IMG/VR virus record: IMGVR_UViG_3300036768_000022
Coordinates: 1-43,683 of that record
Length of the DNA: 43,683 bases
Origin: a virus
Direction: 5' to 3' (one strand)
Part shown: positions 9,523 to 18,400 of the stretch, in pieces
Position numbering within the stretch: position 1 is the stretch's first letter
Layout of the letters: each line of letters opens with the position of its first letter
Notes under the pieces: model-generated
What the model was told of the DNA's origin: nothing
The model's input: the letters and a program-made list of their open reading frames with translations, nothing else
Database searches by the model: none
Program-made: the position numbers and the translations under genes

Positions 9523-10470
9523 ATGTCTCAGAACACCACTAATACCACGGCTTTTATCGAAGCCCAACAGTACAGCCAGTTTATTCTGGAACACTTGTAC
9601 GATGGCCTGCTGCCGGACACCTTCACTCGTGACGTTAGTGATTTTGGTCAAGGCACCACCCTTAACATCAAAACTGTTGGTGACACCACTCTGCAAGAAG
9701 TGCAGGAAGAAGTGGCAATGGCTTATCAGGCCATCGACACTGGCACCGTAACCCTGTCCATCACTGACTATGTAGGCGATGCTTGGAGCATCTCTGACGT
9801 TCTGCGTCAGGATGGTTCTCAGATCGAACAACTCCATGCCATGCGGGCTGCTCGTGCTACCAAGGCCATTCAGGAGTATTTCGAGTCTCGTATGCTGGCT
9901 GTTGCCAACCGATCTCAAACCAACAACTCTGCCAACCTCATCAACGGCTTCGCTCATCGCGTAGCTTCCGCCGAAACTGGTAACGTAGCTTCTCTGAAGC
10001 ACTTCCTGCAAATGAAGCTGGCTTTCGATAAGGCTAACGTAGACCAGTATGCTCGTATTGCCATTGTTGATCCGGTGGTAGAGGCCACCATCAATGAAAA
10101 CTTCACTGCTGCTAACGCCATCTCCTACAACCCGATGTTTGAAGGCATTGTGAACGAAGGCTTTGCTCGTGAGCACAAGTTCGTCAAGAACATCTTTGGC
10201 TGGGATGTGTACACCTCCAACCGTCTTGACAAAGGCACCTTCGGTGATGGCACCACCTCTGTCACTGGCGCTTCTGCCAACCTGTTCATGTGCGTAAGCG
10301 ATGACTCCACCAAGCCGCTGATGCGTGCATGGCGTCAAATGCCGAAGGTTGAAACCTATCGTAACAGCAAGCTGAAGCGCGATGAGTTCGACGTAACTGC
10401 TCGCTTTGGTATTGGTGCTCAGCGTGTTGACACCCTTGGCGTTCTTATCACCTCTGCCACCAACTACTAA
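9523..10470 (+). CDS. Major capsid protein
   Basis: 315 aa, HK97-fold type as in T7-superfamily podoviruses. Recognisable text is QYSQFILEHLYDGLLPDTFTR (start), GTTLNIKTVGDTTLQEV (about 44-60) and ITDYVGDAWSISDVLRQDGS (about 80-100). Codon use is visibly more regular and C-rich in third positions than in neighbouring genes, as expected for the most abundant virion protein. AGAGGATAATTA with GAGG about 9 bases before 9523 serves as the ribosome site. It is followed by a second highly expressed gene and a strong terminator. Confidence 0.88.
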   Translation: MSQNTTNTTAFIEAQQYSQFILEHLYDGLLPDTFTRDVSDFGQGTTLNIKTVGDTTLQEVQEEVAMAYQAIDTGTVTLSITDYVGDAWSISDVLRQDGSQIEQLHAMRAARATKAIQEYFESRMLAVANRSQTNNSANLINGFAHRVASAETGNVASLKHFLQMKLAFDKANVDQYARIAIVDPVVEATINENFTAANAISYNPMFEGIVNEGFAREHKFVKNIFGWDVYTSNRLDKGTFGDGTTSVTGASANLFMCVSDDSTKPLMRAWRQMPKVETYRNSKLKRDEFDVTARFGIGAQRVDTLGVLITSATNY

Positions 10471-10484
10471 TTGAGGAATTAATC

Positions 10485-10949
10485 ATGGCCTTTGAAAACA
10501 GCGCAGGTATCGGTACCCGTACTAACTACGGTGTACGCAAAATCAACGAGAAGTTCGGCGGTAAGCAGGCTTCTGATGTAATCCAATACGTCGAAGTAGT
10601 TTTTGACTACGACGACCTCCCGACTGCCGGTGCAGAGATGGAAGCCCTTATTCCGGCTTATAGCCTGATCAAGAGTGCCTATCTGCAAGTGATCACTCCG
10701 TTTGCTGGCGGCACTTCCTACAACATCGGTCTGGCGCAGACTAACGGCACTGCCGTTGATGCAGACGGCCTGTTTGCTGCTATTGCCACTGCTTCCCTGA
10801 CTCCGGCTGGTAAGTGGAACGCTGGTACTGGTGCTCTGGTAGGTGCAGGCATTGGCGCTAATCCTTGCGTAATCACTGTTGCAGCTACTGGCACCTTCAC
10901 TGCTGGCAAGGCACGTCTGGTGGTGGAATACATTCCGGGCACTGTGTAA
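10485..10949 (+). CDS. Abundant minor head protein (decoration candidate)
   Basis: 154 aa, MAFENSAGIGTRTNYGVRK..., rich in Ala, Gly and Thr; probably a beta-sandwich. It shares the optimised codon use of the capsid gene, lies 14 bases after it with a good GAGGAATTA ribosome site, and is directly followed by a terminator. This is what a capsid cement or decoration protein would look like, but I cannot name the family. Confidence 0.65.
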   Translation: MAFENSAGIGTRTNYGVRKINEKFGGKQASDVIQYVEVVFDYDDLPTAGAEMEALIPAYSLIKSAYLQVITPFAGGTSYNIGLAQTNGTAVDADGLFAAIATASLTPAGKWNAGTGALVGAGIGANPCVITVAATGTFTAGKARLVVEYIPGTV

Positions 10950-10973
10950 TTAAGCCAGCTTTGGCTTAACAGC

Positions 10974-11006
10974 AAAGGCTGGCTCCTAACGGGGCTGGCC
11001 TTTTTA
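10974..11006 (+). terminator. Terminator after the capsid genes
   Basis: AAAGGCTGGCTCC (10974-10986), loop TAAC, then GGGGCTGGCCTTT pairs over 13 positions with three G-U pairs and runs into TTTTT. A terminator right after the capsid genes parallels T-phi behind T7 gene 10. It probably sets a high capsid-to-tail transcript ratio. Confidence 0.85.
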
Positions 11007-11023
11007 ATTGAAAGGATATAGAA

Positions 11024-11611
11024 ATGGCATATCATTCAAACCTCACTGATCCAGATATCCACGAACCCAAGGGCATTAGCTCTGCCGCTGCTGGCACAGT
11101 TTATGTAGCCAATGGTGCTGGTAGTGGTCGATGGCTCTCTACTCACTCTTATGGAAATCTTCACATTGATGTAAACTCTACAGCAAATTCTGTAAGCCTT
11201 CCTGCCGCTCTAGACGCCACGTTTAATACAAACACTGACTATCGTAAAGTCAATGCTGCTGGCATGTGGCAAGCCGGAGATGCTTCAAACATCACTTTAA
11301 GTCCTTCTAATGGTGAAATTGTAATTACGCAAGCAGGCGCTTATAACATCTGTTTCTGGACAACTTATCAAATCGCTACAGCTTCCGCTAGAAAGCTGGC
11401 TTGGAAATATGCAATTAATGGTGTCCTCTCCACTCTGAAAATTATCGACACTACAGATGGTGCAGGCAATATTTATTCTATCTCTGCTTCAGCCATTATT
11501 GACAATCTCTCTGTCGGAGACAAGATTAGCATTTATGCAGCTTGTTCTGCTGCCGAAACTCTTGTAATCACTGATGCCAATATCTACGCAGTTCTTGTAA
11601 AGGCTTCTTGA
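11024..11611 (+). CDS. Head-fibre-like protein with C1q/TNF-type C-terminus
   Basis: 195 aa. The N-terminus HSNLTDPDIHEPKGISSAAA and VYVANGAGSGRW is a segment I have seen in many podovirus head-fibre or minor structural proteins. The rest (NAAGMWQAGDASNITLSPS, ITQAGAYNICFWTTYQI, DKISIYAACS) has the alternating pattern of a C1q/TNF-like beta-sandwich, which trimerises. It has its own AAAGGATATAG ribosome site just after the terminator. Function in the virion surface is inferred. Confidence 0.65.
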   Translation: MAYHSNLTDPDIHEPKGISSAAAGTVYVANGAGSGRWLSTHSYGNLHIDVNSTANSVSLPAALDATFNTNTDYRKVNAAGMWQAGDASNITLSPSNGEIVITQAGAYNICFWTTYQIATASARKLAWKYAINGVLSTLKIIDTTDGAGNIYSISASAIIDNLSVGDKISIYAACSAAETLVITDANIYAVLVKAS

Positions 11612-11612
11612 C

Positions 11613-12365
11613 ATGAAAATGACCTTGCTTGAAATGGTTCAGAATATCCTTAGTGATATGAATAGTGATGAAGTGAATAGCATTTCAGATACCACTGAGG
11701 CATTGCAAGTTGCAAGCGTTATTCGTGACACATATTATGAACTTGTAAGTAATCGTGTTTGGCCTACTAACAAACAGCTCATCACTCTCACTGCTCTGGC
11801 TAACACCACCCGTCGTACTCATGTCCGTATTCCAGACAATGTAGCAGAAGTTAAGGATATTCGATACAATTGCAAGAAGTCTACAGACACTGGAGATAAA
11901 TGGAAAGAAATCACCTATCTTGCTCCTGATGAATTCCTTGATCTGTGCTTGGCAAGAGATATCAGCAAAGATAATGTAGAATACTCTACGGATATTTCAG
12001 GCCGCACCCTATACATCCTTAATGATGCAGCTCCTACTTATTGGACTACGTTTGATGACGAATACATCGTGTTCGATAGCTACGATAGTGATGTAGACAG
12101 TACAATTCAACAAAGCAAGATTATTGCTCAGGGTGATCTTATTCCTGAGTTCAGAATGGAAGATAATTATGTCCCAGACCTCCCAGCAAAAGCCTTCCCT
12201 TTCTTCCTCTCGGAAGCCAAGAGCGTCAGCTTCAACACGATCAAGCAAGCTCCAAACGCAAAAGAAGAACAGCGTAGCAGACGCCAACGTATCTGGCTTG
12301 CAAGAGAAAAGTGGAGAACGAAAACTAGAGATGAAGGCACTAGACCCAACTATGGAAGAAAGTGA
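11613..12365 (+). CDS. Tail tubular protein A (gp11-like adaptor)
   Basis: 250 aa. MTLLEMVQNILSDMNSDEVN, ALQVASVIRDTYYELVSNR and the RIPDNVAEVKDIRY segment match the gatekeeper/adaptor proteins that dock below the portal in T7-like tails. ATG at 11613 and 11619 are both possible; the first is used. It starts one base after the head-fibre stop and overlaps the next small gene. Confidence 0.85.
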   Translation: MKMTLLEMVQNILSDMNSDEVNSISDTTEALQVASVIRDTYYELVSNRVWPTNKQLITLTALANTTRRTHVRIPDNVAEVKDIRYNCKKSTDTGDKWKEITYLAPDEFLDLCLARDISKDNVEYSTDISGRTLYILNDAAPTYWTTFDDEYIVFDSYDSDVDSTIQQSKIIAQGDLIPEFRMEDNYVPDLPAKAFPFFLSEAKSVSFNTIKQAPNAKEEQRSRRQRIWLAREKWRTKTRDEGTRPNYGRK

Positions 12366-12564
12366 AGTTAAGGTGGCTAATATCAAAAGTAATGGAGAAG
12401 ACGGAAAGGAAATCCGAGTAAAGCCGCATGGAAAGCATCCTTCGTGGGTAGTTTATTTCTATCCGGGGGGAGAGCTTCCTAAATCTCTTGAAGGAGAGTT
12501 CACTTCTGAGTCTGCTGCTCTATACGCTATTCAACGCTATCTTGAAACTAAAGGAGTTTTGTGA
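12331..12564 (+). CDS. Small conserved-looking tail-region protein
   Basis: 77 aa from 12331 (or 70 aa from 12352). MKALDPTMEESEVKVANIK then HPSWVVYFYPGGELPKSLEG and AALYAIQRYLETKGVL. It overlaps the end of tail tube A and ends at the tail tube B start with a TGATG overlap. It is compact, mixed alpha and beta. No family named; its place between the two tail-tube genes suggests a tail or translation-coupled accessory role. Confidence 0.5.
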   Translation: MKALDPTMEESEVKVANIKSNGEDGKEIRVKPHGKHPSWVVYFYPGGELPKSLEGEFTSESAALYAIQRYLETKGVL

Positions 12565-14741
12565 TGGCACAAGCTAATAAGGAATATAATACTTTTGTAG
12601 CAGGGCTTATTACAGAAGCAAGTCCTCTTACCTATCCTCAAAATGCCTCTAGGGATGAGGCTAATTTTGTCCTTCTAAAGAATGGAAGCAGGGTTCGTAG
12701 AAAAGGATTGGAACGCCATTCTATTGTAAATGTTTTTCAAGGTATTGATTTTTCCAATTACGCCTTTCAAGCCAAGTATTTTAGCTTCACTATTAATGGC
12801 GCGTTGAAAACCTATCTGGCCCATCAATTTGGAAATAAGATTTACATTAGAGATACGTATTTAAATACTACTGTTCTCACTTACACAATGTACTTGAACA
12901 GGTTTAATTCAGATGGGTCTATAAACCCTACCCCAACTGAATCAGATCCAACATACAACGTATCCTTTTCTTCAGGGAAGAACAAGATCTTTGTCTGTAA
13001 GAGGGATATCAACCCGTTCTACATTGATATTCAAACACTCTCTGTCCATGACGTCCAATTGAAAGTTAGGGATTTTGAAGGGCTGGAAGATGGAACAAGT
13101 CCAGACAATCAAGAGGATACGGAAGGATATAGTGATGAGCACCAGTACAATCTTTTAAACCAAGGTTGGACTCCAACTTGGATTAATAAGTTTGTAGGAC
13201 AAACTTACGGTAGATACCCTTCAAATCTTCATCAATGGTTTATTGCTAAAGACAGTCAAGGAAATTTCTATGCTAACAATCTCTTTAAAAATGCAAGTGG
13301 AGGCACCCATGCTCCTAAAGGCCATTACATAGTTAATCCTTTTTACAAAGACTATTCTTTAATCACTAATGGAGCAGTTACAGGAATCCCAACCAGTATT
13401 GTAACTGAAAGACCTTCATCAGTGGCCTTTTATGCTGGACGAGCTTTCTATTCTGGAGTAAGGGGTAGTAAACTCGCTACCGCCATCTTCTTCTCAAAAA
13501 TTATTGAGAAAGATGGTGATGAATCGAAGTGTTACCAAGAAGCTGATCCTACTTCTGAAACCATCTCCGATCTTGTAGACACAGACGGTGGAGTGATCTA
13601 TATTAATGAAATAGGGCATGTAAAGAAACTTGAACCTGTCCTCGGCTCTTTGCTTGTATTCGCAGACAATGGTGTATGGGAGATTTCTGGAGGTAGTGGT
13701 GGATTCAAAGCCACAGACTACTCTGTAAAGAAAATCACTAACGCAGGAGCAGTTGGCAGTGATAGCATTGTAAATGTAGGTTCTTCTGTTCTGTATTTCA
13801 GTCACGAAGGTATTAATGTTATTTCTTCTAATTCAAACAACATTAATCAAAACTTCTCTGCAATAAACATTTCCCAAACCACTATTCAAAGCCTGTACAA
13901 TGACATTCCGGCAGAAAGCCTACAACAAGCTGTAGGCTACTACGATAATTATAAAAACTCTGTTAAATGGCTATACAAGCAGAATATCACAACCACCTCC
14001 ATTTATGGATTTACCAAGTGGTTTGATTCAGAACTAATCTTTGATTTGTCTCTTAAAGCTTTTAGCAAAAACACTTTCCCGTATGAATCTCTCTCTACTG
14101 TGGCTGTTGTCGGAGCGCTTGTACCTCCGATCCTTGGATCAACTTCAGTTGACGAGGCAGTGAAGGATTCTTCAGATGTGGTTGTAACTGACAGTGAAGG
14201 GTCGGCAGTGTATGTTGAAAAGCAGTTTATTTCTGGGCAAAGCCCAACAACTCACTACCTCACCTTAAACTCTGATAGAAACCTTTACATTTCAAGACTC
14301 ACTTCTACTGATTTTAAGGACGAAGGAATTCCTTTTGAATCCTACCTTATCACTGGAGAAGATATTGCTGGCGACACTATGAGAGACAAGCAAATTAACT
14401 ATCTTGTTTGTCATTTCAAGAGAACAGAAACCTCCTTTATCCAGAACGAAGGGGCATTGGAGTTTAACAATCCTTCCAGTTGTTTGTGTAGGGTTAGATG
14501 GGATTTTTCTGATAGCAGCACGAGCGGATTGTGGAGTAGTCAGTTCCAAGCTTACAGGATTGGTCGCCATTACATTGCCCCTGCTGTTGGTGTATTTGAT
14601 TATGGGCAAGAGGTAATCACTACAAAGAACAAAGTGAGGGGCAGCGGAAAGGCTATTAGCTTTGAGTTCAGAAGTGAAGAAGGCAAGGACATGCACATCC
14701 TTGGCTGGGCTGTTAGTATGGAAGGGAGACCGGCTGTATGA
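12564..14741 (+). CDS. Tail tubular protein B (gp12-like nozzle)
   Basis: 725 aa. The start NTFVAGLITEASPLTYPQNA and DEANFVLLKNGSRVRRKGLE is the typical N-terminus of podovirus tail nozzle proteins. Later text (VFADNGVWEISGGSGGFKA, VGSSVLYFSHEGINVI) fits the beta-propeller part. The ATG at 12564 is used rather than GTG at 12561; AAGGAG lies 7 bases upstream of it. The size is near the T7 homologue (794 aa). Confidence 0.88.
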   Translation: MAQANKEYNTFVAGLITEASPLTYPQNASRDEANFVLLKNGSRVRRKGLERHSIVNVFQGIDFSNYAFQAKYFSFTINGALKTYLAHQFGNKIYIRDTYLNTTVLTYTMYLNRFNSDGSINPTPTESDPTYNVSFSSGKNKIFVCKRDINPFYIDIQTLSVHDVQLKVRDFEGLEDGTSPDNQEDTEGYSDEHQYNLLNQGWTPTWINKFVGQTYGRYPSNLHQWFIAKDSQGNFYANNLFKNASGGTHAPKGHYIVNPFYKDYSLITNGAVTGIPTSIVTERPSSVAFYAGRAFYSGVRGSKLATAIFFSKIIEKDGDESKCYQEADPTSETISDLVDTDGGVIYINEIGHVKKLEPVLGSLLVFADNGVWEISGGSGGFKATDYSVKKITNAGAVGSDSIVNVGSSVLYFSHEGINVISSNSNNINQNFSAINISQTTIQSLYNDIPAESLQQAVGYYDNYKNSVKWLYKQNITTTSIYGFTKWFDSELIFDLSLKAFSKNTFPYESLSTVAVVGALVPPILGSTSVDEAVKDSSDVVVTDSEGSAVYVEKQFISGQSPTTHYLTLNSDRNLYISRLTSTDFKDEGIPFESYLITGEDIAGDTMRDKQINYLVCHFKRTETSFIQNEGALEFNNPSSCLCRVRWDFSDSSTSGLWSSQFQAYRIGRHYIAPAVGVFDYGQEVITTKNKVRGSGKAISFEFRSEEGKDMHILGWAVSMEGRPAV

Positions 14742-15034
14742 GTAGATTCACTATAGCAGAGAATGACTCTTGTAAAGTTGATATTCAGATGATCGATGGG
14801 AAGCCGTTTTTTCATGCTGAAGTTTACAAATGGTCTCCAGATGTTTACAAGGAAATGAAGCTTGCTTTTGAAGAGCTAATGATTGATTTATACAAAAGAG
14901 GCTATTATGCAGTGTTTGCTTTTGTGCCTCATGATAAGAAGATTATTAAGTTTGATAAAATGTTTGGATTTGAAGAAATTGAATCGAACAATCACGGTGT
15001 ATTACTTGGAAGGGGTACTATAAATGGGCATTGA
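14738..15034 (+). CDS. GNAT-like internal virion protein A (gp13-like)
   Basis: 98 aa; MSRFTIAENDSCKVDIQM..., FEELMIDLYKRGYYAVFAFV and KFDKMFGFEEIESNNHGVLL. The closing FDKMFGFEEI-type segment resembles the end of GNAT-fold acetyltransferases, and short proteins of this type occupy the gene 13 place in T7-like phages. It overlaps both neighbours (ATGA at 14738; 11 bases with the next gene). No complete acetyl-CoA loop (RxxGxG/A) is visible, so catalysis is doubtful. Confidence 0.6.
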   Translation: MSRFTIAENDSCKVDIQMIDGKPFFHAEVYKWSPDVYKEMKLAFEELMIDLYKRGYYAVFAFVPHDKKIIKFDKMFGFEEIESNNHGVLLGRGTINGH

Positions 15035-15458
15035 AACTGTCGCAGCAGTGGCGGCAATAGCCGGTGCAGCAGCTTCCGCCTATTCTAGTCAAAAACAAGC
15101 CTCTGCTCATAAGCAGCAAATTGAGGCTCAGCGTAGAATGGCTGATATTGAGAATGCTCGTCAGCGTAGGGAAGCTGTGCGTCAAGCTCGTATTGCAAGA
15201 GCCTCTGTCATTTCTCAAGGGGAGGAACAAGGAGTTAGTGGCTCTACAGGGATTGCAGGAGGTGTGGCAGGAGTTCAACAGCAAATGGGATACAACCTTT
15301 CATTCCTTGATCAAATGCAAGATGCTAATACACAAGCGGCAGTATTTGGTCAGAATGCTGCTGACTATGGCGCTCAAGCCAATATGTTCGGGCAAATTGC
15401 ATCAACAGCTTATAATGACTTTGGTGGAAAGAAAGAGATCGCGAAGGTGTTCAAGTAA
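15024..15458 (+). CDS. Internal virion protein B (gp14-like)
   Basis: 144 aa. A hydrophobic Ala-rich N-terminus (AAVAAIAGAAASAYSSQKQA, about 6-25), a coiled coil of Gln, Glu and Arg, then a Gly-rich part, is the profile of T7 gp14-type core proteins that form the outer-membrane channel on ejection. It lies in the expected order before the two large core proteins; its stop overlaps the next start by one base. Confidence 0.7.
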   Translation: MGIETVAAVAAIAGAAASAYSSQKQASAHKQQIEAQRRMADIENARQRREAVRQARIARASVISQGEEQGVSGSTGIAGGVAGVQQQMGYNLSFLDQMQDANTQAAVFGQNAADYGAQANMFGQIASTAYNDFGGKKEIAKVFK

Positions 15459-18400
15459 TGGACTATATTTCTTTTGCTCGTGAAGAGGCGACTAGACAAG
15501 GGATTGACCCCGATCTGGTTGCTGCTGTATTGCGTCAAGAAAGCGGAGGAAAGGCTGATGCCGTAAGTCCTAAAGGCGCTCGTGGTCTTATGCAAGTGAT
15601 GCCTGAGACCGGAGTAGAAGTCGCCCAGAAGATTGGCCTCACTGATTATGATCATGAGAATCCAGAGCACAATATAAAAGTAGGTGTTTCCTATCTCAAG
15701 GAACAGCTTGACACTTTTAAAGATACAAAGTTAGCTTTAGCTGCATACAACGCAGGGCCGGAAGCAGTTAAGAAATATGGAGGAGTTCCTCCTTATAAGG
15801 AGACTCAAGATTATGTTGCCAAGATCACTGGCAAGCTTCCTCTGGCTAGTGATGTTACTCTCTCAGATAACAATCCTATTAAATACTCTCCTGCTGAAGC
15901 CCCTCTTCAATTGATGGGTTATTCTGCTGAACAGAAAGCCGCCCTCTACACGGCAATGATTAGCGGAAACCCTTTTGATCTTTACAAGAAGGTACAGGCA
16001 GGGTTTCAGTCTGGTGATTATTCTACTCTTGACTCTGCTTATGAAAAAATCCGTAGCAATGACAAGGAAGCTATGGGGCAAATGATGCAAAGAGTAATTA
16101 ATGACCCTACAATTCATCCTGAAGACAAAGTGGCTTTCCTACAAGAAGCTTCACAGCTTTTGGAGAGAGAGGGTTATCAGTCCTATGTAGCTAAAGCGGA
16201 GGCTGTGAAGAATGCAGCCCTTGAAGCCGTTGCGCTCAACGCGCCTGTCTATGATGAAGAGGACAAACTGACTAGTGCTGCTAAGTTAGAGTCCCTTTTT
16301 GCTAAAGACCATTCTTCAGACACTATTGCTGCTATGGCCGTTGATAGCGTTGAAAGAGTTGGAGAATCGACCTCCATTCTTGGGGATGTCGTCAGTGGTG
16401 TTAGGCTCCTCCTTGAGCCTATCTCCAGCCTTCCTTTCTACAGGGGTGTCATTCAGCAAGTGGCTCCAGAACTCGATGAAGGGTTTGCGTCATTTGCCAC
16501 TGCCGCTGATTATTTGGCAAAAATCAAAAAATGGAAGAACTCGGTCTCTGGTGAAGAGAGGATTTATAGGGCTGCAAAAATTATTGAAGCCATGGAAGAG
16601 AAAAGCAGCTACATTGGTGATGCTAACCGATGGATGTTTACTCAAGGAGTGAGCGAGGTATTCAGCGAAGAGCTTGGAAACGATGGAAAAGGGCTTCTTG
16701 GTGTAAAAGATGAAACTCTTCATAACGTTTTCCATTGGCTTGATGTTGCTACTCTCGGCGCAGGCGCTGCATTAAAATGGAGAAATATATATAAATACAA
16801 ATCATTACTTAAAGAGTTTAACGAAGCATCTCGTAAAACCGCCTCAGAGCTTGCTACAGCCGCTGTAGACAGTAAGGCTATACAAGAGGCTACCAAGATC
16901 ACTCCAGAAGTTGTAGCAGCCTCTCAAGTGCCTTCTATTGCGCGTGGAGACAAACTAGGAGAGATTTATGCTTCTCTTATGCCTGAGCATAAAAAAATTC
17001 TGCAACTTTCAGGAGAAGCCAAGTGGAATCTTCTTAGTAAAGAAGAACAAACTAAAGTTATTGAAGAATTGAAAGCAAGGGCAGAGGATTACGCCAAGCA
17101 TGGCAATCTTCATCTCATGCCTGGTACTTCAGCCATTAACCACGGAGATGCATCCATCACTGTACAGGCCGTGTACTCAAAAAATGTAGAGCATGGCTGG
17201 AGAAATCCGGGTGCTGCACTGACTGTTGGTAAGAGCAAGTTTCCAGAATACAATGTAAGTGCCGTAAAGAATGAAGACACTGGTGAATATTTTTTAAAAG
17301 TAGATATTCCTTATAACTACGACGCCTCTCTAACTAAGAATATGTCCAACTTCATGCTTAATGGAGACGCTGTTCTTACAAATGGAGAAGTAGCAATTCC
17401 TTTTAAACCTTTGGCTATGATCCGTCCTCCAGAAGCAATCTTCACTAAAGAAGCAATGCAGAAAATGATTAGAGGAACGGACTACAGATACACGATCACT
17501 ACTCGTGTCGCTGATAGCATGAAGCCTCTGATCAGCTTGCCATCTTCTAAGCAGCATCAAGTTATGAAAGCTGTTGGTGAAATGCAGGATAAGGTGGGGA
17601 TTGAAAAGCAGGCTATTTACGATGCTCTGCCAAAGGATGTTCAAAGAGGCGTGGATATCTTCCGTAGTGTTTCTGACATGCAATTCATTGCAGATAATGC
17701 TATTCGCCACAACCAACTTTCAGCAGATGGTTTCATGCACGTTATCAATTATTCTACGAAGGAAGAATTCTTTGCTCGTCCTCTGAAGGATAATAACAGC
17801 GTAGTAGGTCAAATTGTATTTAATCCTTCTACTGGAAGAAGTGTTGTAGCTACACAAGATATGCAGATTGCCCGTCTTGAAAAACCAATAGTTAGAAGTA
17901 TTCCGAAAGCTGATGGAGAGGCGGAGGAAGTTAAGTTTGAATATATTGTCATTGATGGCAAGAAAACCAAGCTAACCACACTTCCTCAGCAGGTGCTGCC
18001 GTACAAGGAAGGTTACATCACTCGCTATTACGACAGTAATGTGTTTGTCACTAACAAAGAAGGAAGAGCAGTAGCAAGTTTTGGAAACATTGATGATGCA
18101 AAACAATGGATGAAAGAAAATCCGGGCGATTACGATATGCGCCTTTCTAGGGAGCTTCAGGCTAACGGAACTCTCAACTATGCCCTTGATGATATTACAG
18201 CTTCGTATGGTGGCCCTGTGTTCGGTAGAAGGGGCGATATGCTTAAGGGTAAGGCTCCTGAGCAAGTAAAAGACCCTATTGCGGCATTGTATAACACTGT
18301 ACAAGCATTTGCTTCTAGGCAAACTATTCGTAACCTCACCACTGATCTTCGTCAGAGGTTCATGAATACATACGCAGAGTTCTTGCCAAAGGATAAAATT